The notes beneath the pieces are model-generated. The model made no database searches. It was given only the letters and a program-made list of their open reading frames with translations, and had not been told where the DNA came from. This document shows positions 1 to 6,387 of a stretch of 6,501 bases of DNA, piece after piece. Both the position numbers and the translations under genes were made by a program. Position 1 is the first letter of the stretch. Every line of letters starts with the position of its first letter. The stretch is from CAKSUT01 sp045542335 (lineage in GTDB: Bacteria > Bacillota > Clostridia > Oscillospirales > CAG-382): contig JAZQKV010000122.1 in NCBI GenBank assembly GCA_045542335.1, forward strand, positions 1 through 6,501. Direction: 5' to 3'.

Positions 1-300
1 TTGGTTACTTTCTGCAAGAGCAGAAAGTAACACCCTCGTCCCCGGCAGGGACTTTTGAGCTATAAGTTATGAGAGAAAACAAAAAGATTAAATATAAAAT
101 AGCACTCACATTCCCTCTGCCTATGAAAACGGAGCGGAGCAGACATAGAAGAAGTTTTAAATTATAATACAACTTTTGGATAAACTCTATTTAAAGCTTT
201 TTTGACAACTTGCGTAGCGACTTTCATACAAGCAGAAGATGAAACAAGAAACTTAGCACCAATAAGGAGATCCTTAAGAACGTAGTTCTTAAGCGCATCT
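1..300 (+). repeat. Repeat unit 1 with three hairpins
   Basis: Hairpin 1 pairs 4-14 with 21-31 (GTTACTTTCTG / CAGAAAGTAAC, 11 bp, loop CAAGAG). Hairpin 2 pairs 38-42 with 48-52 (GTCCC / GGGAC, loop CGGCA). Block B can form a weaker stem, CTCTGC at 115-120 with GCGGAG at 134-139, with one G-T pair. Hairpin 3 pairs 273-281 with 285-293 (CTTAAGAAC / GTTCTTAAG, loop GTA). It is extended after a small internal loop by AGAT 268-271 with ATCT 297-300. These pairings are read directly from the sequence. That they form in RNA is inferred from how they covary with unit 2. The strand given is the one used to describe the unit; transcription is not shown. Confidence 0.85.
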
Positions 301-600
301 TTGGTTCATTTCTGGGCGAGCAGAAATGAACACCCCCGTAAACCCGGTAAGGGTTTTCGAGCTATAAGTTATGAGGGAAAACGAAAAGGTTTAATAAAGC
401 AAAGAAAGACCACCCCTCTGCCTATGAAAACGGAGCGGAGCAAAAAAGCACAGTTTTGAAGCAACAAGACAACCTATAAAATAAATAGGTAAAACGTATT
501 TATGCTAACCTGCGTAGCGACTTTCATACAAGCAGACGGTACTGCATAAAGCTCCGCACCCTAAAGGAGATCTTTAAGAACGTAGTTCTTAAGCTTGTCT
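301..600 (+). repeat. Repeat unit 2, the covarying variant
   Basis: This has the same block order as unit 1 and the same length. Hairpin 1 pairs 304-314 with 321-331 (GTTCATTTCTG / CAGAAATGAAC, loop GGCGAG). Relative to unit 1, A7-T28 becomes C307-G328 and C8-G27 becomes A308-T327, so both pairs change on both arms and the stem stays perfect. Hairpin 2 becomes AACCC 341-345 with GGGTT 351-355, loop GGTAA, extendable by A340-T356. Hairpin 3 keeps its stem with T573-G593 replacing C-G, and the outer stem has T571-G597 replacing T-A. Blocks B and C are nearly identical to unit 1, while the A/T-rich spacers are not. Confidence 0.85.
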
Positions 601-697
601 TTGGTTACTTTCTGCAAGAGCAGAAAGTAACACCCCCGTCCCCGGCAGGGACTTTTGAGCAATAGGTTATGAGGGAAAACGAGAAGATTTAATATAT
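601..697 (+). repeat. Repeat unit 3, truncated after block A
   Basis: Hairpin 1 (604-614 with 621-631) and hairpin 2 (638-642 with 648-652) are identical to unit 1. Recognisable similarity stops near 697 in the gagggaaaacgagaagattt region, and blocks B, C and D are missing. The gdpP stop codon follows about 30 bp later, on the opposite strand. The sequence in between (698-725) shows no clear U-tract terminator for gdpP. The hairpins of this unit are the nearest strong structures downstream of gdpP and might slow or end transcription, but neither strand shows the T-run expected of an intrinsic terminator. Confidence 0.8.
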
Positions 698-725
698 CCC
701 CGGTTCTCGCCCAACGGCTGTCCTG

Positions 726-2720
726 TTATTTGTTGTCGACAACCTTGTCAATTGCCTTGGCAAGCAAGCCATAAGCCTCGTCAAGAGCAACACCTCGGAG
801 CTGTGCGCCTGCGGCATCAAAGTGACCGCCACCGCCAAGGGCTTCAAGTATGAGCTGAACATTGACAGTTCCATCGGAGCGCGCGGAAATGTGCGTGTCT
901 TCGCCAATCATGCACATGGTGAAGGTCGCCTTGATTTCGGCAACCCCCAAAAGTCTGTCCGCAGCTTTTGCAAGCATGATTTTGTCCGAAACACCACATT
1001 CGCCGCTGTATTTTGAAATGATAATGCCTGCGCCGTAATACTCTGCGCCGCTTTCAAAATCCGTCTGACGCTTGAACTCCGAAAGTCCCGATTGCAAAAG
1101 ACTTCCCGCATTTGCCGGCTCTGCTCCCTCTCCACGGAGATATTTCGCCGCACCAAAGGTTCTGACACCTGTGTTCTTTGTGAACTGTTTTGTGTCCAGA
1201 ATAAGTCCCGAGAAAAGCAAGTCCGCCTCGACCTGTGAAAGTGCGCCGGGCTCAACAACCTGTTCAAGCATCTCGCAAATAAGCTCTGATGCGGAGGATG
1301 CCGACGGCTCAATATAGGAAATCTTGGGAGTTATGGAAAACTCACCGATTTTTCTGTGGTGGTCAATAATAACAGTTGCAAAGGCGTTTTCGTAGATGTG
1401 CTTTGCCTCAAACTGATCGGGATTGTTAACGTCGCACACAATGTTTATTGTGTCCGAGCGAATGAGATCCTGCGCTTCAAGGGCATCAACAAAGATGTCC
1501 TCATATTCGGGATAGTCCTGCATCATTGCAAAAACAGGCTTGAGGTTTGTGTCGTGGATATTGACTATGACCTTTGGCTCTTTTCCTGCAAGTCGGGCAA
1601 TTTTCGCCATACCTATGCAGGAAGCAATGCTGTCATGGTCTGCAAAGCGGTGTCCCTGAATAAGGACATTTCCGCCGTTTTTCATAAGTGTCATAAGCTC
1701 ATCGGCGATAATGCGTGAACGGATTTTTGTGCGCTTTTGCACGCTTTTAAAGCGTCCGCCGAAAATTTCGTTGCCCTTTTCGCTTCTCACAACTGCCTGG
1801 TCGCCGCCTCGCTGAAGCGCAAGGTCAAGGGCAAGGCTTGCCGCCTTTTCCTTTTCGGCGAAAGTGCCTTTAATCTGCGAAAGACCAAGGGAAGCGGTGA
1901 AAGGAATGTCAATTCCGTCGATGTGAATATTTCTTATTCTGTCGAGAATGTCAAACTTTGCTTCCACAAGACTTTCAAGGTGACGTTCTTCAAAAATGAA
2001 AAGATACTTGTCCTTTTCGGACTCTCTCATGATACCACCAAGGTTTTTGCACCATGCGTCAAGCTCTCCGCCAATCATTGCAAGAGCAGTTCTGTACTTA
2101 TCCTGCACAAACTGCATTGCCTCGGCAAAGTTATCTATAACGACATATGCAACAACGACATTTCCGTCTTTCAGCTCATTTTTTGCATTGACAAGCTCCG
2201 TTATATTATCAAAAATGAGAATACTGTGACCTGCGCCAAGGTTGCCCATTTTATAGGCATTAACGTCATAAACGCCGTCCTTTACGGTTATTGTCAGCTT
2301 ATTTCCCGAACGAAGAGAAGCAACCGTGTCGTCGGTCAGCCTTTCGCTTATAACATCTGAAACTCTCTTACCGTAGGCATTGGGCCTTACCGATACAATT
2401 TCGCCTGCCGCCTTATTGTGCCATATAATCGAGCCGCCGTCCTCAACAATAACAACAGGCGAGCCTATGTTATAAATGAAGTCAAGCGTCATGCCTGAAA
2501 GAGGCCCCGAAACAACGTCATGCGCACGCTTTTTCTCACGTCTGATTTTAAACAGTGAATACACCACATAAGCCGCCGTCACAAAAAATCCGAGGGTAAA
2601 AAGCGGCACATCCCTGCGCACAGCAGACGCAACCATGAAAACAAGCAATATTGCAATTGTAACTGCCGTTATTCTTTGAAGCGGCGTCAAAGCATTGACA
2701 ATGGATTTGATTTTTTTCAT
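726..2720 (-). CDS. gdpP: Cyclic-di-AMP phosphodiesterase GdpP (PAS, degenerate GGDEF, DHH/DHHA1)
   Basis: Membrane-anchored enzyme of the GdpP/YybT family, which hydrolyses c-di-AMP to pApA and so lowers this essential messenger of potassium, osmotic and cell-wall control. The chosen ATG gives 664 residues, close to the family norm of about 660. Two membrane helices lie near 17-34 and 38-57. A PAS-like domain spans about 78-180. A degenerate GGDEF domain spans about 187-285 and lacks the GGDEF signature, as is usual here. The DHH domain shows H357, D361 and D363 (GHRFADHD), D430 (VCDVNNP), D453-H454-H455 and D509 (LDTKQF). DHHA1 ends with GGGGH at 629-633. All expected metal ligands are visible, so the enzyme looks intact. 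An in-frame TTG at 2759 would add 13 residues, but GAAAGGA lies 8 nt before the ATG (2729-2735), which favours the ATG. It is the last gene of the visible operon, 60 bp after the YybS-like gene. Confidence 0.95.
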   Translation of the reverse strand: MKKIKSIVNALTPLQRITAVTIAILLVFMVASAVRRDVPLFTLGFFVTAAYVVYSLFKIRREKKRAHDVVSGPLSGMTLDFIYNIGSPVVIVEDGGSIIWHNKAAGEIVSVRPNAYGKRVSDVISERLTDDTVASLRSGNKLTITVKDGVYDVNAYKMGNLGAGHSILIFDNITELVNAKNELKDGNVVVAYVVIDNFAEAMQFVQDKYRTALAMIGGELDAWCKNLGGIMRESEKDKYLFIFEERHLESLVEAKFDILDRIRNIHIDGIDIPFTASLGLSQIKGTFAEKEKAASLALDLALQRGGDQAVVRSEKGNEIFGGRFKSVQKRTKIRSRIIADELMTLMKNGGNVLIQGHRFADHDSIASCIGMAKIARLAGKEPKVIVNIHDTNLKPVFAMMQDYPEYEDIFVDALEAQDLIRSDTINIVCDVNNPDQFEAKHIYENAFATVIIDHHRKIGEFSITPKISYIEPSASSASELICEMLEQVVEPGALSQVEADLLFSGLILDTKQFTKNTGVRTFGAAKYLRGEGAEPANAGSLLQSGLSEFKRQTDFESGAEYYGAGIIISKYSGECGVSDKIMLAKAADRLLGVAEIKATFTMCMIGEDTHISARSDGTVNVQLILEALGGGGHFDAAGAQLRGVALDEAYGLLAKAIDKVVDNK

Positions 2721-2728
2721 TGAAAAAG

Positions 2729-2735
2729 TCCTTTC
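2729..2735 (-). promoter_or_regulatory. Ribosome binding site that sets the gdpP start
   Basis: On the minus strand GAAAGGA is followed by 8 nt and then ATG at 2720. This spacing is good. The upstream in-frame TTG at 2759 has no comparable motif, so the shorter protein starting MKKIKS is preferred. Confidence 0.7.
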
Positions 2736-2740
2736 GTAAG

Positions 2741-2755
2741 GAATTTTGCAAATTC
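2741..2755 (-). other. Small hairpin between the yybS-like gene and gdpP
   Basis: GAATTT at 2741-2746 pairs perfectly with AAATTC at 2750-2755 around a TGC loop, inside the 60-bp gap and just upstream of the gdpP ribosome binding site. It is A/T-rich and only 6 bp, with no T-run, so it is not a good terminator. It might affect mRNA stability or gdpP translation, or it may be chance. Confidence 0.3.
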
Positions 2756-2780
2756 GCAAAGGGGAAATTATTTGTCGTTA

Positions 2781-3911
2781 TTATTTAAGCTTCTGCCTGA
2801 TTTCCGCTTCTTTTTTGCGGGCATATCTGATTCCGAACATGGAAACGAGCAAAAATGTTGTTCCGCTTCCTGCAAGCACAAGGCTCACAACTGCAATAAC
2901 CGGAGCTGTAAGCGTGCCGATAATCGGGCGAAGCTTTCCATAGAGAGCCTTGTAACCGAGAATCATAAAGGTCGGGGTGAGAGCCACGACAAACAGCGAG
3001 GCGCACACCAGAATTGCAGACGGCAAACCAAAAAGCGTGCCGATGAGAGTGATAAGATATGCTGCGCCGAAAACAAAGGTTGTTGCATACGAAACGTTAT
3101 ATTCGCTGTCGTAGCCGGGGGACTGTCTGACAATCCGGATGTGAATTTCGCCGACACCCATGTTTTTTGCTATATCGCTTATTTCGGGGCGGGCACGTTT
3201 GAGTTCAACCGTGTGCTCAAGCATTGCCGAGAGGAAATATGTCCAAAGGCTGTATATGGCGTAAAAGAAGCCGGGGATAAGCAATATCACAGTGCGGAAC
3301 ATTGAGGAGAAAATCTCCTTATATGTTGTGCGCAGTGCCGTCTCGCTCATGCCGTTGCTTTGGGCAATTGAGGCAAACTGTTCCGACTCAAACACAGGCT
3401 CTGCAAGCTTTAAGGCGTTTTGTGCGAACATGGAAACAAGTCCGGAGAAGTCCGTTGAATTTGCCTTTGCAAGAGCATTCAGCGAAAGCCACACAACCGC
3501 CGACATTCCGACAGCGCACACAAGGGAAACAAAGCCAACAACCGCACTTCTGTCAGTGCCCATTCCCACAGCAAAGCCAAGCACGCAAGCTGCGGCAGCC
3601 GGGATTATTGCATAAAGAAGCATGGTTTTTTCGCCGCCCGAAAAAGCAAGTACAATTCCCGGGACAGCGCTTATAACTGCGCCCACAGCACCCGGCAAAA
3701 GCTTTCCGTTTGCGAAAAGAGAGCCGATTACAAGGGCGCAGGCGGCAGCGAGAAGCGGCTCGCCGAGCGTCACCACAACCGAAAGCACCCCCGACACACC
3801 CTCAAGGTCTGCCGAAAGCATTCCGACATAGCGAAGAAGCCCAAAGGTTGCCCCAAGGGTCATGAGTATAATTGTCTTAAAAAATCCGTTATGTGTGTTC
3901 TGTTGGTTCAA
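2781..3911 (-). CDS. DUF2232/YybS-like polytopic membrane protein
   Basis: This is an integral membrane protein of 376 residues with no known biochemical role. Hydrophobic segments lie near 12-30, 41-63, 72-91, 97-117, 122-146, 205-230, 275-296, 298-320 and 330-360, so about eight or nine helices. A more polar stretch at 147-204 and a charged one at 231-272 probably form loops. The C-terminus is basic (RYARKKEAEIRQKLK). I see no catalytic motif. The assignment rests on fold style and on position directly before gdpP, as yybS sits before yybT/gdpP in Bacillus; the B. subtilis protein is somewhat shorter (about 310 residues). The start is a TTG at 3909-3911, supported by GGAGG 6 nt upstream; the first in-frame ATG is 16 codons further in. 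It lies 87 bp after the parC-like stop and is probably cotranscribed. A link with c-di-AMP turnover is inferred from position only. Confidence 0.75.
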   Translation of the reverse strand: MNQQNTHNGFFKTIILMTLGATFGLLRYVGMLSADLEGVSGVLSVVVTLGEPLLAAACALVIGSLFANGKLLPGAVGAVISAVPGIVLAFSGGEKTMLLYAIIPAAAACVLGFAVGMGTDRSAVVGFVSLVCAVGMSAVVWLSLNALAKANSTDFSGLVSMFAQNALKLAEPVFESEQFASIAQSNGMSETALRTTYKEIFSSMFRTVILLIPGFFYAIYSLWTYFLSAMLEHTVELKRARPEISDIAKNMGVGEIHIRIVRQSPGYDSEYNVSYATTFVFGAAYLITLIGTLFGLPSAILVCASLFVVALTPTFMILGYKALYGKLRPIIGTLTAPVIAVVSLVLAGSGTTFLLVSMFGIRYARKKEAEIRQKLK

Positions 3912-3917
3912 GTTTTG

Positions 3918-3922
3918 CCTCC
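3918..3922 (-). promoter_or_regulatory. Ribosome binding site deciding a TTG start
   Basis: GGAGG on the minus strand is followed by the 6-nt spacer CAAAAC and then TTG at 3911. This is the best ribosome binding site in the window. It makes the TTG the likely start of the YybS-like gene, even though an in-frame ATG occurs 16 codons later. Confidence 0.8.
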
Positions 3923-3998
3923 GGGTTAAGATATAATTGTGCAGGCGGTTATGCCATGTAATTGTTTATTCTCGAATCTTTGTGTCAGAAATCAGGTG

Positions 3999-6272
3999 TT
4001 AAAACATTTTGACCTGCAAAAATTCGGGGTCGATATTTTCAAGGAGTGTGCCGGTGCTTGGGAGCTTGGACTTTCTGTACTTGGAGAACTTCTTCATATC
4101 CTCGCTTCCGTCGTCAACAAATTTAACGGCACTTTCAATTTTCTGCGCTTTCTTTATGGTGAAGATTGTAACTCCCGAAGCGGTTCTTGTTGCCTTTACG
4201 GGAAGCTGGTCGGAATTTACAATCATAACCTTTCCCGAAGATGCTTTAATCATAAATTCGCAAGAGGGTTCTCTGCCCTGCTTTTCGGGAACATGGATAA
4301 TTGCAACCGCAGGAACATCGTCGCTGTAAGCATTTGTAAGCTTCTTGCGGTTTGTCTTTGTGACATAGCTTTCAAGGGGAATACTTATCGCCTTGCCGTT
4401 TTCAAAGAAAATTGCGGCAGAGCCCTTATAATCCTTTGTGGGACACATCATCATGACCCTTTCGCCGTCATCAAACGAAAGCTTTGCAGGAATATAATCG
4501 CCGAGAGCCGATGCTTTGACAAAATCAAAGTCGGAAGCCTTTGACTTATAAACCTGGCACTTATCCGTGAAGAACAGCAGGTCATTGTCGCTCATTGTTT
4601 CATATCTTGCAATAATAACGTCGTTGTCCTTTAAGTTATGCTCCTCGCCCTTTGCGGCGGCGGCAGCGGTTTTGGGAGGATTGAGCTTTTTGAAATAACC
4701 GTCACGGGTCATCACAACGATAATGGGATATGCTTCCTCCTCGGGTTCTTCGTAAACAGGAGCGTCCTCCTCAAAGATGAGCTGGGTTTTCCTGGGTTTT
4801 GCATACTTTTCCTTAACCGCTGTAAGCTGTTTTGCGATAAGCTTTTTAACTTTCTTTTCGCTTGCAAGGGTTGCCTCGGTTTCGGCGATGTCCTTTTCAA
4901 GCTTTTCGGTTTCAGCGATACGGTTGAGAATATATTCCTCATTAAGATTGCGGAGTTTTATTTCTGCGATGTATTCCGCCTGAACCTCATCTATGTTAAA
5001 GCCTTTCATGAGGTTGGGGATAACGTCCTTTTCGTGCTTTGTTTCACGAATAATCTTAATTGCCTTGTCAATATCAAGAAGCAGTTCTTTAAGGCCCATG
5101 AGAAGATGGAGCTTATCCTTCATCTTGCACAGGTTAAAATAAAGCTCACGCTTCACGCACTCGCATCTCCAGGCTGTCCATTCCGTGAGAATATCCGCAA
5201 CGCCCAGTGTCATGGGAGTGCCGCCGATGAGGACATTGAAGTTACAGGAGAAGGTGTCCTCAAGGGTTGTCAAGCGGTAAAGCTTTTCCATGAGCTTTTC
5301 ATGGTCTGCCCCACGCTTCAAGTCAATTGCAACACGAAGTCCGTCAAGACCCGTTTCATCTCTCACGTCGGAAATATCCCTGAGCTTTCCGCCCTTTACA
5401 AGCTCGGCAATTTTATCAATAATGACCTCTGCCTTGGTTGTGTAGGGAATCTGCGTGATTTCAATGCGGTTTGCCTTTTTATCGTAGTTCCACCTTGCTC
5501 TCACCTTGAAAGAGCCTCTGCCTGTCTTATAAATCTCCGCCATTTTTTCACGGTTATATATAAGCATACCGCCGGTTGAAAAATCGGGAGCCTTCATAAT
5601 TTCAAGCAAATCCGTATCCGGGTCACTCATGAGAGCAATTGTTGCGTCGCACACCTCGGCAAGGTTAAACGAACAGATATTGCTTGCCATACCGACAGCG
5701 ATACCGACGTTCGGCGAAACAAGAATATTGGGGAAGCTTGTGGGGAGAAGCACAGGCTCTTTGAGGGTGCTGTCATAGTTATCCACCATATCGACGGCAT
5801 CCTTATCAATTCCTCTGAAAATCTCCTCACAGAAGCTATCGAGTTTAACCTCGGTATAACGGGAAGCAGCATAAGATATTGTTGAATACTGCTTACCGAA
5901 CGAGCCTTTTGAGTCAATAAACGGATGAAGCAGGGCTTCGTTACCTCTGGTAAGTCTGACCATTGCTTCATAAATGGAGGCATCGCCATGGGGGTTAAGC
6001 TTCATAACCTCGCCGACAACTGTATTTGATTTAAGTCTGTGGTTTCCAAGGAGACCGATTCTCTGCATTGTATAGAGAATCTTTCTGTGGGACGGTTTAA
6101 AGCCGTCAATTTCGGGAATTGCTCTTGAAACGATAACGCTCATTGCATAGGGCATATAGTTAGTTTCAAGGGTTGCGGTTATTGGTTGCTCGGTCACGAC
6201 CGGAGTTGCCCCGAAATCCGCCACGTCATACTTCTTATTCTTTTCGCTTTTTCTACTCTTTCTTTCAGCCAT
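3999..6272 (-). CDS. parC: DNA topoisomerase IV subunit A-like (ParC/GyrA family)
   Basis: This is the DNA-cleaving subunit of a type IIA topoisomerase. It forms a heterotetramer with a ParE/GyrB ATPase, which is not in the window. From the ATG it has 757 residues, close to E. coli ParC (752). The breakage-reunion domain covers about 28-490: PYAMSVIVSRAIPEIDGFKPSHRK at 41-64, the helix region HGDASIYEAMVR at 95-106, and catalytic Tyr139 with Arg138 in AASRYTE. The IPYTTK motif is at 275-280, and a coiled-coil-like charged stretch lies at 440-490. The C-terminal beta-pinwheel (about 515-720) shows blade-like repeats (VVMTRDGYFKKL, LFFTDKCQVYKSK, IFFENGKAISIP, IKASSGKVMIV). The gyrase box QRRGGKG is absent; its place in the first blade holds an Ala-rich loop (535-545). 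This favours decatenation by topoisomerase IV over supercoiling. Clostridial annotation often calls it gyrase A-like. An in-frame TTG at 6305 would add 11 residues, but it lies inside a hairpin and 13 nt from the nearest GGAGAGG. The ATG has only a weak AGG, so the start is uncertain. Confidence 0.93.
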   Translation of the reverse strand: MAERKSRKSEKNKKYDVADFGATPVVTEQPITATLETNYMPYAMSVIVSRAIPEIDGFKPSHRKILYTMQRIGLLGNHRLKSNTVVGEVMKLNPHGDASIYEAMVRLTRGNEALLHPFIDSKGSFGKQYSTISYAASRYTEVKLDSFCEEIFRGIDKDAVDMVDNYDSTLKEPVLLPTSFPNILVSPNVGIAVGMASNICSFNLAEVCDATIALMSDPDTDLLEIMKAPDFSTGGMLIYNREKMAEIYKTGRGSFKVRARWNYDKKANRIEITQIPYTTKAEVIIDKIAELVKGGKLRDISDVRDETGLDGLRVAIDLKRGADHEKLMEKLYRLTTLEDTFSCNFNVLIGGTPMTLGVADILTEWTAWRCECVKRELYFNLCKMKDKLHLLMGLKELLLDIDKAIKIIRETKHEKDVIPNLMKGFNIDEVQAEYIAEIKLRNLNEEYILNRIAETEKLEKDIAETEATLASEKKVKKLIAKQLTAVKEKYAKPRKTQLIFEEDAPVYEEPEEEAYPIIVVMTRDGYFKKLNPPKTAAAAAKGEEHNLKDNDVIIARYETMSDNDLLFFTDKCQVYKSKASDFDFVKASALGDYIPAKLSFDDGERVMMMCPTKDYKGSAAIFFENGKAISIPLESYVTKTNRKKLTNAYSDDVPAVAIIHVPEKQGREPSCEFMIKASSGKVMIVNSDQLPVKATRTASGVTIFTIKKAQKIESAVKFVDDGSEDMKKFSKYRKSKLPSTGTLLENIDPEFLQVKMF

Positions 6273-6291
6273 TTTTATCTTGACCTGAATA

Positions 6292-6310
6292 CGGGTTTCA
6301 GACAAACCCG
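6292..6310 (-). promoter_or_regulatory. Perfect 7-bp leader hairpin before parC
   Basis: CGGGTTT at 6292-6298 pairs with AAACCCG at 6304-6310, with a 5-nt loop. It lies between a GGAGAGG motif (6319-6325, minus strand) and the ATG at 6272, and it covers the alternative TTG start at 6305. No T-run follows on the minus strand, so it is not a terminator. It could tune parC translation. Its role is inferred only. Confidence 0.45.
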
Positions 6311-6331
6311 ATTTTGGTCCTCTCCTTTTTT

Positions 6332-6340
6332 ATCTTATCA
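6332..6340 (-). promoter_or_regulatory. Candidate extended -10 element for the parC operon
   Basis: On the minus strand TGATAAGAT has the extended -10 form TGnTAnnaT. No good -35 lies 16-18 bp upstream, where the REP-like hairpin sits. A start about 7 nt downstream would begin the mRNA near the GGAGAGG at 6325, leaving a leader of about 53 nt that contains the 6292-6310 hairpin. The support is weak, and the operon promoter may instead lie to the right of the window. Confidence 0.25.
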
Positions 6341-6343
6341 GTA

Positions 6344-6386
6344 GGGGCGACCCTATGTGGTCGCCCTTTGCTTGTGGGCGATTTTT
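6344..6386. repeat. REP-like GC-rich palindrome with an overlapping alternative hairpin
   Basis: GGGCGACC at 6345-6352 pairs perfectly with GGTCGCCC at 6359-6366 around a 6-nt loop, preceded by GTAGG. Hairpins of this gtaggggcg...cgccc style recur between genes in many bacterial genomes. The right arm can instead pair forward: TCGCCC 6361-6366 with GGGCGA 6376-6381, followed by TTTTT at 6382-6386. On the plus strand that looks like a short intrinsic terminator. The two folds exclude each other. No plus-strand gene in the window would use it. Confidence 0.55.
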
Positions 6387-6387
6387 C

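Larger units (their letters stand above)
1..697 (+). repeat. Tandem array of a 300-bp structured repeat (2 full units plus a partial third)
   Basis: This stretch has no convincing gene. It is built from a unit that restarts at 1, 301 and 601, each time with ttggtt followed by a hairpin. Conserved blocks in a unit are: A (unit positions 1 to about 97, hairpins 1 and 2 plus a gagctataagttatgag-like segment); B (about 113-140, ctctgcctatgaaaacggag core); C (about 208-236, tgcgtagcgactttcataca core); and D (about 263-300, an AAGGAGAT motif and hairpin 3). The spacers between blocks are A/T-rich and diverged. Unit 3 holds block A only. Small indels shift block A and B by 1-2 bases between units 1 and 2, yet the period returns to exactly 300. 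The array starts in register with base 1, so it probably continues to the left. Function is unknown. A structured RNA, a REP/MITE-like element or a recombination substrate are all possible. Confidence 0.9.

Noticed and set aside
69..167. 32-codon ATG frame in repeat unit 1
   Set aside because: In units 2 and 3 and in the right-hand copy the frame ends after 7 or 8 codons, and no ribosome binding site precedes it.
140..168. Promoter-like CAGACA and TATAAT with a 17-bp spacer in unit 1
   Set aside because: Both boxes fall in the diverged spacer and are absent from unit 2. A promoter important for the element should be conserved, so it may be chance in A/T-rich DNA.
202..230. Perfect TTGACA in unit 1 with CATACA 17 bp downstream
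   Set aside because: The -35 is not kept in unit 2 (ATGCTA), and the -10 is poor.
301..459. 52-codon frame starting at a TTG in repeat unit 2
   Set aside because: The same frame in units 1 and 3 hits a stop after nine codons, so it is not conserved between copies and probably not a gene.
604..631. Intrinsic terminator of gdpP formed by hairpin 1
   Set aside because: The stem is strong, but no T-run follows on the minus strand, and the same hairpin recurs away from gene ends.
1..697. CRISPR array
   Set aside because: The period is 300 bp, most of the unit is itself repeated, and there are no short identical repeats with unique spacers.
1..725. rplI (ribosomal protein bL9) expected after gdpP
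   Set aside because: No frame in this stretch encodes a bL9-like protein on either strand; the region is repeat.
1737..2360. 207-codon open frame on the plus strand
   Set aside because: It is antisense to the GdpP PAS/GGDEF region; the minus-strand frame is continuous and conserved in type, so this is a shadow.
3912..3998. Internal promoter between parC and the yybS-like gene
   Set aside because: CTGACA and A/T-rich patches are present, but none are paired at 16-18 bp with a credible -10. Only the ribosome binding site at 3918-3922 is convincing.
4638..5579. 313-codon open frame on the plus strand
   Set aside because: It lies wholly inside and opposite the parC-like gene, which has clear family motifs throughout; the antisense translation shows no recognisable domain.
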